From Streptomyces xanthii (GTDB lineage Bacteria > Actinomycetota > Actinomycetes > Streptomycetales > Streptomycetaceae), in contig NZ_CP061281.1 in the NCBI RefSeq assembly GCF_014621695.1, forward strand, positions 4,774,001 through 4,838,000: DNA of 64,000 nucleotides, written 5' to 3'. Both the position numbers and the translations under genes were made by a program. The notes beneath the pieces were generated by a model, which did no database searches, was not told the origin of the DNA, and saw only the letters and a program-made list of their open reading frames with translations. This document shows, in pieces, positions 1 to 8,817 of this stretch; the stretch's first letter is position 1; every line of letters begins with the position of its first letter.

Positions 1-588
1 GGTCTGACCGGCGCCGCCGCCGAGATCCTCGCCGGGCGCCTCGACGTGTCCTTCGGCCGCTTCGCCGGACTCGACCCGGCCGTCCGGGCCCGCCTCGACC
101 AGCAGCCGGTGCGCTACGAGCCGATGGCGATCGTGCTGCCCGAGGACCATCCGCTGGCCGCGCTCGACGCGGTGCCGCTGGACCGGCTCGCGGGAGAGGC
201 CGTGTACGCGGGGGCGGGCAATCCGCGGACCCCGGAGTGGACGGATCTGGCCAGGAGGCTGTTCGAAGGGCGGGGCATCGAGGTCGCGCCGCCGGCCCCG
301 CTCGCCGTCGGACAGGAGGAATTCCGGCGGATCATGACCAAGTACCGGAATCCCGTCCTCACGGGAGTGGACTTTCCGGCCATGCCCGGGACGGTCCGCA
401 GACCCCTCGTCGACCCGGTGCCCCTGTCACCCGTGTCGCTGGTGTGGCGCAAGGGGCGACAGCACCCCGGAATCCAGGCGTTGAGGGCGGCGGCGGCCGC
501 CCTCGCGGCCGACAACGGCTGGCTCGAATGTCCCGCGAATGGCTGGATTCCGACCATGGATGCACGCATCATGATGAGGCGGACCTGA
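1..588 (+). CDS. LysR-type regulator, C-terminal part (5' end outside window)
   Basis: The reading frame is open from the first base, so the gene begins upstream. The visible ~195 residues look like the effector-binding domain of a LysR-type transcriptional regulator: a 'GRLDVSFGR' segment, then 'IVLPEDHPLA', then a second lobe ending in 'VSLVWRKGRQHPGIQALR'. This is the usual order in LTTR co-inducer domains. The N-terminal helix-turn-helix is not in the window, so the target and effector cannot be read. It lies upstream of, and in the same direction as, a putative exopolysaccharide operon, but 160 bp separate them and co-regulation is only a possibility. Confidence 0.8.
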   Translation, partial: GLTGAAAEILAGRLDVSFGRFAGLDPAVRARLDQQPVRYEPMAIVLPEDHPLAALDAVPLDRLAGEAVYAGAGNPRTPEWTDLARRLFEGRGIEVAPPAPLAVGQEEFRRIMTKYRNPVLTGVDFPAMPGTVRRPLVDPVPLSPVSLVWRKGRQHPGIQALRAAAAALAADNGWLECPANGWIPTMDARIMMRRT

Positions 589-748
589 GGCGTGGGCACG
601 AGCGTCACCCGGGTGCGCTACATTCTTGGTCCGGGCGCAGTGTGATAAGGGGGGCGCCCGGATCGGGTGGGGGCCCGGTCCGGTCGACGATGCTCGGACA
701 GTCGCGTGCGCACCCCATGAAACATGCCCCTGGGGGGAAGAGCGTACG

Positions 749-1516
749 GTGGAAAATTGGCGTGAAGATGCCCTGACAGGGCAGACGCATGATCCGAACG
801 AGGTGACGGTCCAGCTCGACGGCGCGGGCCGCCAGTTGAGCGAACTCCTCGCGACCACGTCGGGCCCGGGTGCTCCCGCGCCGGACGACAAGGAAGTCCC
901 CGTCTTCGTCGACGACTCGGGGCGCCGCAGCCGCACCTTCCGCCGCATAGGCGTGGCCGTCGGCCTCGCCTGCGCCGCGTACGCCGTCGTCGTCGTCGCC
1001 ACCCTGCTCTCGGGCAACTCCAGCGCGCCCTGGCTGCCGATGGAGGCCGAGCACAAGGGGCCCGCCGGGCAGGTCGACAGCGACCCGCTCGTCCCCGCCG
1101 ACTCCGCGACGCCCACCACGTCCCCCGGCGGCACCCCGTCCCCGAGCGACTCCGGCTCCGCCTCGCCCGGCACCAGCACCGACCCCACGACCGGCACCGC
1201 GCCGGCCGGCGCCACCCCCGGCGACACCACGACCGGCACCGGCACCACCCCCGCCGACCGCCCCACCGGCGGCGGCAGGACCACCCCGCCCCCGGTCGAC
1301 CCGCCGGACCCGACGGACGACCCGCCCCCGACCCAGGGCCCGACCGACGGTCCCACCGACCCCGCCACGACGCCCCCGGCCGAGCCGACCGACGACCCGC
1401 CGGCCGAGCCGGCCGGCGGCGGCACCGACACCGTCGCGTCCCGGACCCTCGCCCCGAGCACCGGCGCCGATGCCTCGGCCCCGCCCGTCGCGTCCCCCGA
1501 AAGCAGCGTCCTGTAG
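749..1516 (+). CDS. Membrane-anchored Ser/Thr/Pro-rich protein, first gene of exopolysaccharide operon
   Basis: A 255-aa protein that I do not recognise as a named family. A GTG start at 749 follows a GGGGGGAAG ribosome-binding site with about 8 bp spacing; the open frame reaches further up, but without such a site. Residues 1-66 are a cytoplasmic acidic/basic region. Residues about 67-88 form one hydrophobic membrane span. The rest (about 165 residues) is a low-complexity stretch of Thr, Pro, Gly, Asp and Ser, like a wall-spanning or mucin-like tail. The stop codon abuts the ATG of the deacetylase-glycosyltransferase, so the two are almost certainly translated from one message. A role as an accessory or anchoring subunit of the polymer synthase is inferred from position only. 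Confidence 0.75.
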   Translation: MENWREDALTGQTHDPNEVTVQLDGAGRQLSELLATTSGPGAPAPDDKEVPVFVDDSGRRSRTFRRIGVAVGLACAAYAVVVVATLLSGNSSAPWLPMEAEHKGPAGQVDSDPLVPADSATPTTSPGGTPSPSDSGSASPGTSTDPTTGTAPAGATPGDTTTGTGTTPADRPTGGGRTTPPPVDPPDPTDDPPPTQGPTDGPTDPATTPPAEPTDDPPAEPAGGGTDTVASRTLAPSTGADASAPPVASPESSVL

Positions 1517-3709
1517 ATGTCGTCCCACCGCTCACGTCCCCGGCGGCACAGCGCTGCCCGCAGACGCCGGCTCCCGCTGCGCTATCTGCTGCCCGTCCTG
1601 CTCCTCGTGGCGATGCTCGCGATGCTCATGCTCCGCGGCTACGTGCACAGCGAGATCATGGCCGACCACCGCATCCAGCCCGAGGCGGCCACCGACCACG
1701 TCCCCGAGAAGATCCTCGACGGCGGCCCCGTCATCGACACCCGGGGCGGCCAGGAGAGCAGCCGGTCCATCGACGACCACAAGCTCGTCCTCACCTTCGA
1801 CGACGGCCCCGACCCGGAGTGGACCCCCAAGGTCCTCGACGTCCTGAAGAAGCACGACGCGCACGCCGTCTTCTTCGTCACCGGCACCATGGCCTCCCGC
1901 TACCCCGACCTCGTCCAGCGCATGGTCGAGGAGGGCCACGAGGTCGGCCTGCACACCTTCAACCACCCCGACCTCTCCTACCAGTCGAGCAAGCGCATCG
2001 ACTGGGAGCTGTCGCAGAACCAGCTGGCGCTCGAAGGCGCCGCCGGCGTGCGCACCTCCCTGTTCCGGCCGCCGTACTCCTCCTTCGCCGACGCCATGGA
2101 CGACAAGTCCTGGCCCGTCACGAAGTACATCGGCTCACGCGGCTACATCACGGTCGTCAACAACACCGACAGCGAGGACTGGCAGCGCCCCGGCGTCGAC
2201 GAGATCATCCGCCGCGCCACCCCGCACGACGGCAAGGGCGCCATCGTCCTCATGCACGACTCCGGCGGCGACCGCTCGCAGACCGTCGCCGCGCTGGACC
2301 GCTTCCTGCCCGACCTCCAGCACCACGGCTACAAGTTCCAGAACCTGACCGAGGCCCTCGGCATCGCCAGCGCCCACACGCCCGTCACCGGTCTCGAACT
2401 GGCCAAGGGCAAGGCCTGGATCTACGCCGTGCAGGCCTCGGAGAACATCACGACCGTGCTGGTCGGCGGGCTCGCCGTCATCGGCGTCCTCGTCATGGGC
2501 CGCTTCGTCCTGATGCTGCTGCTCTCCGTGATCCACGCCCGCCGCGTCCGCCGCAAGGGCTTCGCCTGGGGCCCGCCGATCACCGAGCCCGTCTCGGTCC
2601 TCGTGCCCGCCTACAACGAGGCGAAGTGCATCGAGAACACGGTCCGTTCGCTCATGCTCAGCGAGCACCCCATCGAGGTCATAGTCATCGACGACGGCTC
2701 GAGCGACGGCACCGCCCGCATCGTCGAGGACCTGCGGCTGCCCAACGTGCGCGTGGTCCGCCAGCTCAACGCGGGCAAGCCCGCCGCCCTCAACCGCGGT
2801 CTGGCCAACGCCCGCTTCGACCTCGTCGTGATGATGGACGGCGACACCGTCTTCGAGCCGTCCACCGTCCGCGAGCTCGTCCAGCCGTTCGGCGACCCGC
2901 GCGTCGGCGCCGTCGCCGGCAACGCCAAGGTGGGCAACCGGGACTCCCTCATCGGCGCCTGGCAGCACATCGAGTACGTGATGGGCTTCAACCTCGACCG
3001 CCGCATGTACGACATCCTGCGCTGCATGCCGACCATCCCCGGCGCCGTCGGAGCCTTCCGGCGCAGCGCCCTGGAGCCCATCGGCGGCATGAGCGACGAC
3101 ACGCTCGCCGAGGACACCGACGTCACCATGGCGCTGCACCGCGCGGGCTGGCAGGTCGTCTACGCGGAGAACGCGCGCGCGTGGACCGAGGCCCCCGAGT
3201 CCGTCCAGCAGCTCTGGTCCCAGCGCTACCGCTGGTCCTACGGCACGATGCAGGCCATCTGGAAGCACCGCCGCGCGCTCGTCGAGTCCGGCCCCTCCGG
3301 CCGCTTCGGCCGCGTCGGCCTGCCCCTCGTCTCCCTCTTCATGGTCCTCGCACCGCTGCTCGCGCCCCTCATCGACGTCTTCTTCCTCTACGGCGTCGTG
3401 TTCGGGCCCACGCAGAAGACGATCATCGCCTGGCTCGGCGTCCTCGCCCTCCAGGCCGTCTGCGCGGCCTACGCCTTCCGCCTCGACAAGGAACGGATGA
3501 CCCACCTCATATCCCTCCCGCTCCAGCAGCTCCTGTACCGGCAGCTGATGTACGTCGTGCTGCTCCAGTCCTGGATCACCGCGCTCACCGGCGGCCGGCT
3601 GCGCTGGCAGAAGCTGCGCCGCACCGGAGCGGTGGGGGCGGCGCCGGGCGCGCTGCCGCACCAGCGGAACGCGGCGGTGGCCGGAGACGACAGGAGGCCG
3701 GTGGCATGA
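1517..3709 (+). CDS. Bifunctional polysaccharide deacetylase / family 2 glycosyltransferase (Mat-like)
   Basis: 730 aa. A membrane span at about 21-40 is followed by a NodB-type (CE4) deacetylase domain with the metal/catalytic motif TFDDGPD (Asp95, Asp96), HTFNH (His146, His150) and RPPY (184-187). A second span near 310-335 leads to a cytoplasmic GT2 domain with VSVLVPAYNE (359 on), Asp392-Asp393, the DGD metal motif (441-443) and QRYRW (569-573), typical of processive synthases such as PgaC or hyaluronan synthase. C-terminal spans follow. The layout fits a synthase that polymerises UDP-GlcNAc inside and deacetylates the chain outside. This is the domain arrangement reported for the mat locus that makes poly-beta-1,6-GlcNAc and drives pellet formation in Streptomyces; I am not certain which mat letter applies. 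It starts directly after the upstream stop, and its own stop overlaps the next ATG. Confidence 0.9.
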   Translation: MSSHRSRPRRHSAARRRRLPLRYLLPVLLLVAMLAMLMLRGYVHSEIMADHRIQPEAATDHVPEKILDGGPVIDTRGGQESSRSIDDHKLVLTFDDGPDPEWTPKVLDVLKKHDAHAVFFVTGTMASRYPDLVQRMVEEGHEVGLHTFNHPDLSYQSSKRIDWELSQNQLALEGAAGVRTSLFRPPYSSFADAMDDKSWPVTKYIGSRGYITVVNNTDSEDWQRPGVDEIIRRATPHDGKGAIVLMHDSGGDRSQTVAALDRFLPDLQHHGYKFQNLTEALGIASAHTPVTGLELAKGKAWIYAVQASENITTVLVGGLAVIGVLVMGRFVLMLLLSVIHARRVRRKGFAWGPPITEPVSVLVPAYNEAKCIENTVRSLMLSEHPIEVIVIDDGSSDGTARIVEDLRLPNVRVVRQLNAGKPAALNRGLANARFDLVVMMDGDTVFEPSTVRELVQPFGDPRVGAVAGNAKVGNRDSLIGAWQHIEYVMGFNLDRRMYDILRCMPTIPGAVGAFRRSALEPIGGMSDDTLAEDTDVTMALHRAGWQVVYAENARAWTEAPESVQQLWSQRYRWSYGTMQAIWKHRRALVESGPSGRFGRVGLPLVSLFMVLAPLLAPLIDVFFLYGVVFGPTQKTIIAWLGVLALQAVCAAYAFRLDKERMTHLISLPLQQLLYRQLMYVVLLQSWITALTGGRLRWQKLRRTGAVGAAPGALPHQRNAAVAGDDRRPVA

Positions 3710-5070
3710 CGTATCCCCAGGAACCCCAGTACAGGGAACCCCAGTACCGGGACCCTCAGTACCGGACGCCGCAGTACCAGGACCCTCAGTACCGGGCGCC
3801 GCAGTACGCGGAACCCCAGTACGCCCACGTGCCGGAGCAGCCCGCGCAGACGGCGGCCCTTCCGGTCACCGATGTGCCCGAGGCCCCCGAGGCGCCCGAG
3901 GCGAAGAAGCCCGCGCCCAAGAAGCCCGGCCGTGACCGCTACCTCGACCTGCTGCGCACCACCGCGCTGGTCCGCGTCGTCGTCTACCACCTGTTCGGCT
4001 GGGCCTGGCTGACGGTGCTGTTCCCGTCCATGGGCGTGATGTTCGCGCTCGCCGGATCCCTGATGGCCCGCTCGCTGAGCCGGCCCGCCCTCGGCGTGAT
4101 CCGCGGCCGCATCCGGCGCCTGCTTCCGCCGATGTGGGCGTTCAGCGTCGCCGTCCTCACGCTGCTCTTCGCGGGCGGCTGGAACCCGGGCAAGGACCCG
4201 GACAACGGCGGCACCTGGGGCTGGATCAGCCTCTTCAACTACCTCGTGCCGATCGGCGCCCCCAGCTTCCCCTGGCACCTCGGCGACAAGGCGGGCCTGC
4301 TGGAGGACACCTGGCCGGCCCAGGCCGCCGGTCCGCTCTGGTACCTGCGCGCCTACATGTGGTTCGTGATCGCCTCGCCGCTGCTGCTCTGGGCGTTCCG
4401 CAAGGTGCCGTGGGCGACGCTGCTCGCCCCGCTCGGCCTCACCGCGATCGTCGGCACCGGCATCGTCACCATCCCCGGCGAGACGGGCAACGCGGTCACC
4501 GACTTCGCCGTCTACGGCAGCTGCTGGGTGCTCGGCTTCGCCCACCACGAGGGGCTGCTCGCCAAGGTCCCGCGCTACCTCGCCGTCTCCTGCTCCGCGC
4601 TCGTCATGGCCTTCGGCCTGTGGTGGGCCTCCGGGCACCTCGGGCCCGACGGCTGGGACCTCAACGACATCCCGCTGGCCCAGGCCACCTGGTCCTTCGG
4701 CTTCGTCGTCATCCTGCTCCAGTACTCGCCGTCCTGGCAGGAGCTGCCCGGCCGGCTGGCCAAGTGGGACAAGGTCGTCACCCTGTCCAACAACCGGGCC
4801 GTCACGATCTACCTCTGGCACAACATGCTGATCATGGCGACGGTGCCGATCATCGACCTCGCGTACGACCTGCCGTTCATGGAGAACGAGCGGTGGAGCG
4901 GGGCGCTGGACACGACGTACATGATCTGGATGTTCGTCCTGGTGTGGCCGTTGATCGCGCTGGCGGTCGTCGGGGTCGGCTGGATCGAGGACCTCGCGGC
5001 GAAGCGGTCTCCTCGTCTTTGGCCGGACGGTTCGAAGCGGAAGGGTGCGCGCGGGGCTCGGCGGGGGTAG
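3706..5070 (+). CDS. Membrane acyltransferase (acyltransferase-3 family) of the Mat-like operon
   Basis: 454 aa; the ATG overlaps the upstream stop (ATGA), so coupling is likely. Residues 7-41 are seven tandem PQYxx pentapeptides, followed by a short Ala/Glu/Pro linker. From about residue 78 comes an acyltransferase-3 type integral membrane domain opening with 'RYLDLLRTTALVRVVVYH', whose His95 matches the conserved early histidine of the family. About ten hydrophobic spans follow, and the C-terminal tail is basic. Such proteins O-acylate glycans, here presumably the polymer made by the preceding gene. The tandem repeat head is unusual and probably disordered. The acyl donor and acceptor cannot be read from sequence. 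Confidence 0.82.
   Translation: MTYPQEPQYREPQYRDPQYRTPQYQDPQYRAPQYAEPQYAHVPEQPAQTAALPVTDVPEAPEAPEAKKPAPKKPGRDRYLDLLRTTALVRVVVYHLFGWAWLTVLFPSMGVMFALAGSLMARSLSRPALGVIRGRIRRLLPPMWAFSVAVLTLLFAGGWNPGKDPDNGGTWGWISLFNYLVPIGAPSFPWHLGDKAGLLEDTWPAQAAGPLWYLRAYMWFVIASPLLLWAFRKVPWATLLAPLGLTAIVGTGIVTIPGETGNAVTDFAVYGSCWVLGFAHHEGLLAKVPRYLAVSCSALVMAFGLWWASGHLGPDGWDLNDIPLAQATWSFGFVVILLQYSPSWQELPGRLAKWDKVVTLSNNRAVTIYLWHNMLIMATVPIIDLAYDLPFMENERWSGALDTTYMIWMFVLVWPLIALAVVGVGWIEDLAAKRSPRLWPDGSKRKGARGARRG
3724..3828 (+). repeat. Seven 15-bp tandem repeats encoding PQYxx
   Basis: Seven in-frame copies of a 15-bp unit encode PQY followed by RE, RD, RT, QD, RA, AE and AH at the N-terminus of the acyltransferase. The DNA units are diverged at the variable codons, so this is not a very recent expansion. 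Confidence 0.9.
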
Positions 5071-5120
5071 CGCCATCTCGTCTGCGGAGTGCCCTTGTCG
5101 GGCGGCCGCGGCTCTCGTCG

Positions 5121-5230
5121 TGGCTGGTCGCGCAGTTCCCCGCGCCCCTGAAATGCAGACGCTTCGCGTCGCATTTCCCCGATGAGGCGCAGCCTCATCA
5201 GGGGCGCGGGGAACTGCGCGAGAAGCCCCA
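5121..5230. repeat. Dispersed inverted-repeat element, copy A
   Basis: Left arm 5131-5150 (GCAGTTCCCCGCGCCCCTGA core) and right arm 5198-5220 are reverse complements over about 23 bp, with an inner segment that can also fold (AAATGC / GCATTT). The flanks 'TGGCTGGTCGC' and 'GCGAGAAGCCCCAC' are shared with other copies in this window. It sits downstream of the acyltransferase and about 170 bp upstream of narK. No T-tract follows, so it is not a classic intrinsic terminator. Confidence 0.85.
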
Positions 5231-5401
5231 CCGGCCCGCGGTGGTGCACGAGACCGGAACACTCGGCGCCGGGGACTCACGACCCGGCACCCCGGAGGGT
5301 GAGCGCAACGTTCCAGGCCGGTCACCTCATCGCGCACCGCGCGGAAACGCCGGGTTCCTACCTTCAGGACACATCAGCCGGACGTGACCTGGAGGCACAG
5401 C

Positions 5402-6748
5402 ATGCGCAGGCGTTGGATCGAGGGGTGGGATCCGGAGGACACGGGGTTCTGGGAGGCGTCGGGCGCCAAGGTCGCCCGGCGCAATCTGGCGTTCTCGATC
5501 CTCTCCGAGCACATCGGTTTCTCCGTGTGGACCCTGTGGTCGGTGATGGTGCTGTTCATGGGGCCCGAGTACGGGATCGACCCGGCGGGGAAGTTCTTCC
5601 TCGTGTCGACGGCGACGCTCGTCGGCGCGTTCGTCCGCGTCCCGTACACCTTCGCCGTCGCCCTGTTCGGCGGACGGAACTGGACGGTGATCGCGGCGAG
5701 CCTGCTGCTCGTGCCGTCCGTCGCCGCGTTCGCGGTGATGGAACCGGGGACCTCGTACGGGACGTTCCTGGTGTGCGCGGCGCTCACGGGGATCGGCGGC
5801 GGGAACTTCGCCTCCTCCATGACCAACATCAACTCCTTCTTCCCGATGCGGAAGAAGGGCTGGGCGCTGGGTCTGAACGCGGGCGGCGGCAACATCGGGG
5901 TGCCCGTCGTGCAGCTCATCGCGCTCGCGGTGATCGGCGCGGGCGGCGGCCCGCGCGTGCTGCTCGGCGTCTACATCCCGCTGATCGTCGTCTCGGCGGT
6001 GTGCGCGGCCCTGTTCATGGACAACCTGGCGACCGTGAAGAACGACACCGGGGCCGCCAAGGAGGCGGTCAGGGACATCCACACGTGGATCATGTCGTTC
6101 CTGTACGTCGGGACGTTCGGGTCGTTCATCGGGTACTCGTTCGCCTTCGGGCTCGTGCTGCAGACCCAGTTCGGACGGACCCCGCTGCAGGCCGCCGGGG
6201 TCACCTTCATCGGCCCGCTGCTCGGCTCCCTCATCCGGCCCGTCGGCGGCCGGCTCGCCGACCGGTTCGGCGGGGCCCGCATCACGCTGTGGAACTTCGT
6301 GGCGATGGCCGCGGCGACCGGCGTGGTGATCGTGGCGTCGGTGCGCGAGTCGCTGGTGCTGTTCACCGCCGCGTTCATCGTGGTGTTCGTGCTCAGCGGA
6401 CTCGGCAACGGATCCACGTACAAGATGATCCCGGGCATCTTCCGCGCGAAGGCGCTCGGCATGGGGCTCGCGGGCGAGGAGGCCGACGCGTACGGGCGGC
6501 GGCTGTCCGGGGCGTCCATGGGGCTCATCGGGGCCGTCGGGGCGCTCGGCGGCCTCGGCATCAACCTCGCCTTCCGCCAGTCCTTCCTCAGCGCCGGCAC
6601 CGGCACGGGGGCGTTCGTGTCCTTCCTCGTCTTCTACGCCGTCTGCTTCGGTGTGACGTGGGCCGTATACCTTCGGCGCTCGGCCGCCCGTACGGTAGCG
6701 GCACCGGCCACCGGTACGAAGCCGCAGCTCAGCTACGCGGAGGTGTGA
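5402..6748 (+). CDS. narK: Nitrate/nitrite transporter, NarK family (MFS)
   Basis: 448 aa. The ATG at 5402 has a GGAGG box at 5391-5395. It is a 12-span major facilitator with the two nitrate signature regions: 'NSFFPMRKKGWALGLNAGGG' in the first half and 'GLGNGSTYKMIPGIF' in the second, each carrying the Gly-rich helix that lines the nitrate path. It imports nitrate or exports nitrite across the cytoplasmic membrane. The next gene is the nitrate-assimilation regulator nnaR, known in S. coelicolor to act on narK, nasA and nirB, which supports a role in nitrogen assimilation rather than respiration. Confidence 0.92.
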   Translation: MRRRWIEGWDPEDTGFWEASGAKVARRNLAFSILSEHIGFSVWTLWSVMVLFMGPEYGIDPAGKFFLVSTATLVGAFVRVPYTFAVALFGGRNWTVIAASLLLVPSVAAFAVMEPGTSYGTFLVCAALTGIGGGNFASSMTNINSFFPMRKKGWALGLNAGGGNIGVPVVQLIALAVIGAGGGPRVLLGVYIPLIVVSAVCAALFMDNLATVKNDTGAAKEAVRDIHTWIMSFLYVGTFGSFIGYSFAFGLVLQTQFGRTPLQAAGVTFIGPLLGSLIRPVGGRLADRFGGARITLWNFVAMAAATGVVIVASVRESLVLFTAAFIVVFVLSGLGNGSTYKMIPGIFRAKALGMGLAGEEADAYGRRLSGASMGLIGAVGALGGLGINLAFRQSFLSAGTGTGAFVSFLVFYAVCFGVTWAVYLRRSAARTVAAPATGTKPQLSYAEV

Positions 6749-6853
6749 GGTAACACGGACGCAATGACGCCGATCCTGACCTGACACGGAGCGTTGACAG
6801 GCTCGGCACACATGGTGGGAACGGGACGACCGTCGAGCGGGACGAGAAGCAAC

Positions 6854-8014
6854 ATGGACGAGGAACAGCAGACGGCCGCCGGTACGGGGCCGGAGCCGCA
6901 GCCGGAGCAGGCGCACGGGCCGCTCGCCGGGTTCACCGTGGGCGTCACCGCGGCCCGCCGCGCCGATGAGCTGGGCGCCCTGCTGCGGCGCCGCGGAGCC
7001 GCCGTGCTGCACGCGCCCGCCCTGCGGATCGTGCCGCTCTCCGACGACAGCGAACTCCTCGCCGCGACGAAGGAGTTGCTCGCCCACGCGCCGGACGTCG
7101 TGGTCGCCACGACCGCGATCGGATTCCGCGGCTGGGTCGAGGCCGCCGACGGCTGGGGCCTGGGCGAGGAGCTCCTCGCCCGGCTGCGCGGGGTCGAGGT
7201 GCTGGCCCGCGGGCCCAAGGTGAAGGGGGCGATCCGCGCCGCCGGGCTCACGGAGGAGTGGTCGCCGTCCTCCGAGTCGATGGCCGAGGTCCTCGAACGG
7301 CTGCTCGCCGAGGGCGTCGACGGGCGGCGGGTGGCCGTGCAGCTGCACGGGGAACCGCTGCCCGGGTTCGTCGAGGCGCTGCGGGAGGCCGGGGCCGAGG
7401 TGGTGGGCGTGCCCGTGTACCGGTGGCTGCCGCCGGAGGACCTCGGGCCCGTGGACCGGCTGCTCGACGCGACCGTCGCCCGGAGTGTGGACGCGCTGAC
7501 GTTCACGTCCGCGCCGGCGGCCGTGTCCCTGCTGGAACGCGCCGAGGTACGGGGACTGCTCCCCGAGGTGCTGTCGGCGCTGCGGCACGACGTCCTGCCG
7601 GCGTGCGTCGGGCCCGTGACGGCGCTGGCGCTGCAGGCGCGCGGGGTCGAGACGGTGCAGCCCGAACGGTTCCGGCTCGGGCCGCTCGTCCAGGTGCTGT
7701 GCCGGGAACTTCCCGGGCGGGCCCGGGTGTTGCGGCTCGCCGGGCACCGGGTCGAGATCCGGGGGCACGCGGTGCTCGTCGACGGGGACCTGCGGGCCGT
7801 GCCGCCGGCCGGTATGGCCCTGCTCGGGGCGCTGGCGCGGCAGCCGGGGTGGGTCGTGTCCCGGGCCGAGTTGCTCTCCGCGCTGCCGGGGGCGGGGCGG
7901 GACGAGCACGCCGTCGAGACGGCGATGGCTCGTCTCCGGGCGGCCCTGGGTACGCCCAAGTTGATCCAGACCGTGGTCAAGCGGGGGTATCGGCTGGCCG
8001 TCGACGCGGGGTGA
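6854..8014 (+). CDS. nnaR: HemD-like nitrate assimilation regulator with C-terminal winged helix
   Basis: 386 aa from the ATG at 6854 (an in-frame ATG at 6812 is also possible). Residues about 20-270 form a two-lobed uroporphyrinogen-III synthase (HemD) fold beginning 'GFTVGVTAARRADELG'. Residues about 295-386 are an OmpR/PhoB-type winged helix ending 'LIQTVVKRGYRLAV', a hallmark of that DNA-binding domain. The same fusion is NnaR (SCO2958), an activator of nitrate/nitrite assimilation genes together with GlnR. Position directly after narK agrees. I read it as a regulator; whether the HemD half keeps any synthase activity or senses a tetrapyrrole is open. Confidence 0.88.
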   Translation: MDEEQQTAAGTGPEPQPEQAHGPLAGFTVGVTAARRADELGALLRRRGAAVLHAPALRIVPLSDDSELLAATKELLAHAPDVVVATTAIGFRGWVEAADGWGLGEELLARLRGVEVLARGPKVKGAIRAAGLTEEWSPSSESMAEVLERLLAEGVDGRRVAVQLHGEPLPGFVEALREAGAEVVGVPVYRWLPPEDLGPVDRLLDATVARSVDALTFTSAPAAVSLLERAEVRGLLPEVLSALRHDVLPACVGPVTALALQARGVETVQPERFRLGPLVQVLCRELPGRARVLRLAGHRVEIRGHAVLVDGDLRAVPPAGMALLGALARQPGWVVSRAELLSALPGAGRDEHAVETAMARLRAALGTPKLIQTVVKRGYRLAVDAG

Positions 8015-8047
8015 CTCCGTCGGTTTCGTCGCCGGGTGCGGGTCCGG

Positions 8048-8200
8048 TGGGGCTTCTCGCGCAGTTCCCCGCGCCCCTGAAATGCATGCCCTTCGGGCGC
8101 ATTTCCCCGATCAAGGTGCGGGGCGCCTGGTGTCGGGGGAAGGCGCGGCGAAGCCGCATGCCTTCCAGGGGCGCGGGGAACTGTGCGACCAGCCCCCACA
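8048..8200. repeat. Dispersed inverted-repeat element, copy B
   Basis: Left arm around 8057-8080 and right arm around 8166-8190 carry the shared GCGCAGTTCCCCGCGCCCCT core and its complement, with one change on the right (CTGTGCG). The inner module 'GGCGCGGCGAAGCCGCATGCC' region is also found, inverted, in copies C and D. It lies between the convergent ends of nnaR and the DUF1772 gene. Confidence 0.85.
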
Positions 8201-8209
8201 GGCCCGCGG

Positions 8210-8725
8210 TCAACGGGGGAACCGGAACCCGGCACGGACCAGGCAGCCCAGCGCCCCCGTGCAGAGCACCGCCCGCACCACGTTCCAGGTCACCCAGGGG
8301 CCCTCGAAGTCCCCCCGGACCCTGGCGGGGTCCGGGATGCGGGAGGGCGGGCCCGCCGCGGCGAGCGCGTCGTTGAGGGGCACGTTCAGCGCCGAGGTCA
8401 GCACGAACGCCAGCCCGTACAGGACCAGCCCCGCCCACGCCCAGCCCCGTACCCCGGCGGCGGCCCGGAGCCGCCAGCCCGCGACCCCCGTCAGGGCGAG
8501 CGCCCCGAGGAAGCCCAGGAAGAACATCGGGTTCTGGATCACCGCGTTGATGTTCTGCATGACCTCGATGAACGTACGGTCGCCGCTGCGCGCCAGCGCC
8601 GGCATCACGGCGCAGCCGAACACGTAGAACGACCCGGCGACCAGCCCCGTGGCGACGGTCGCCGCCCCCAGCACCCACCCGTCGAGTCGCCCTGCGCGCC
8701 TGACGGAACCCGTTGTCTGTGTCAT
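8210..8725 (-). CDS. DUF1772 (anthrone-oxygenase-like) membrane protein
   Basis: 171 aa, four predicted membrane spans. The motif 'GSFYVFGCAVMPAL' near the first span and 'FVLTSALNVPLNDALA' near the third are typical of DUF1772 proteins, which are distantly related to anthrone oxygenases. The start is uncertain: the ATG at 8725 has a GGAGG only 1-2 bp upstream, and an in-frame ATG at 8761 exists without a good site. No partner gene is adjacent. The function in Streptomyces is unknown. Confidence 0.75.
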   Translation of the reverse strand: MTQTTGSVRRAGRLDGWVLGAATVATGLVAGSFYVFGCAVMPALARSGDRTFIEVMQNINAVIQNPMFFLGFLGALALTGVAGWRLRAAAGVRGWAWAGLVLYGLAFVLTSALNVPLNDALAAAGPPSRIPDPARVRGDFEGPWVTWNVVRAVLCTGALGCLVRAGFRFPR

Positions 8726-8817
8726 GCCTCCAGTCAAGGCGGGCCGGGCGGCGCCGGACATCGCCGAGCCGCGCGGGCGCATACGCGAGCGTCCACGCGG
8801 CCGCGTACCGTACGCGC

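Noticed and set aside
1819..3705. Long open frame in +1 relative to the deacetylase-glycosyltransferase gene, continuous with the acyltransferase frame
   Set aside because: Its translation is Arg/His/Pro-rich without family resemblance, as expected for an off-frame of GC-rich DNA. The acyltransferase begins at the overlapping ATG at 3706.
5330..5350. Possible GlnR box upstream of narK (CGCAC-N6-GAAAC)
   Set aside because: The second half-site element GAAAC fits, but the first lacks the expected GTnAC and no third element follows with correct spacing. Too weak to list.
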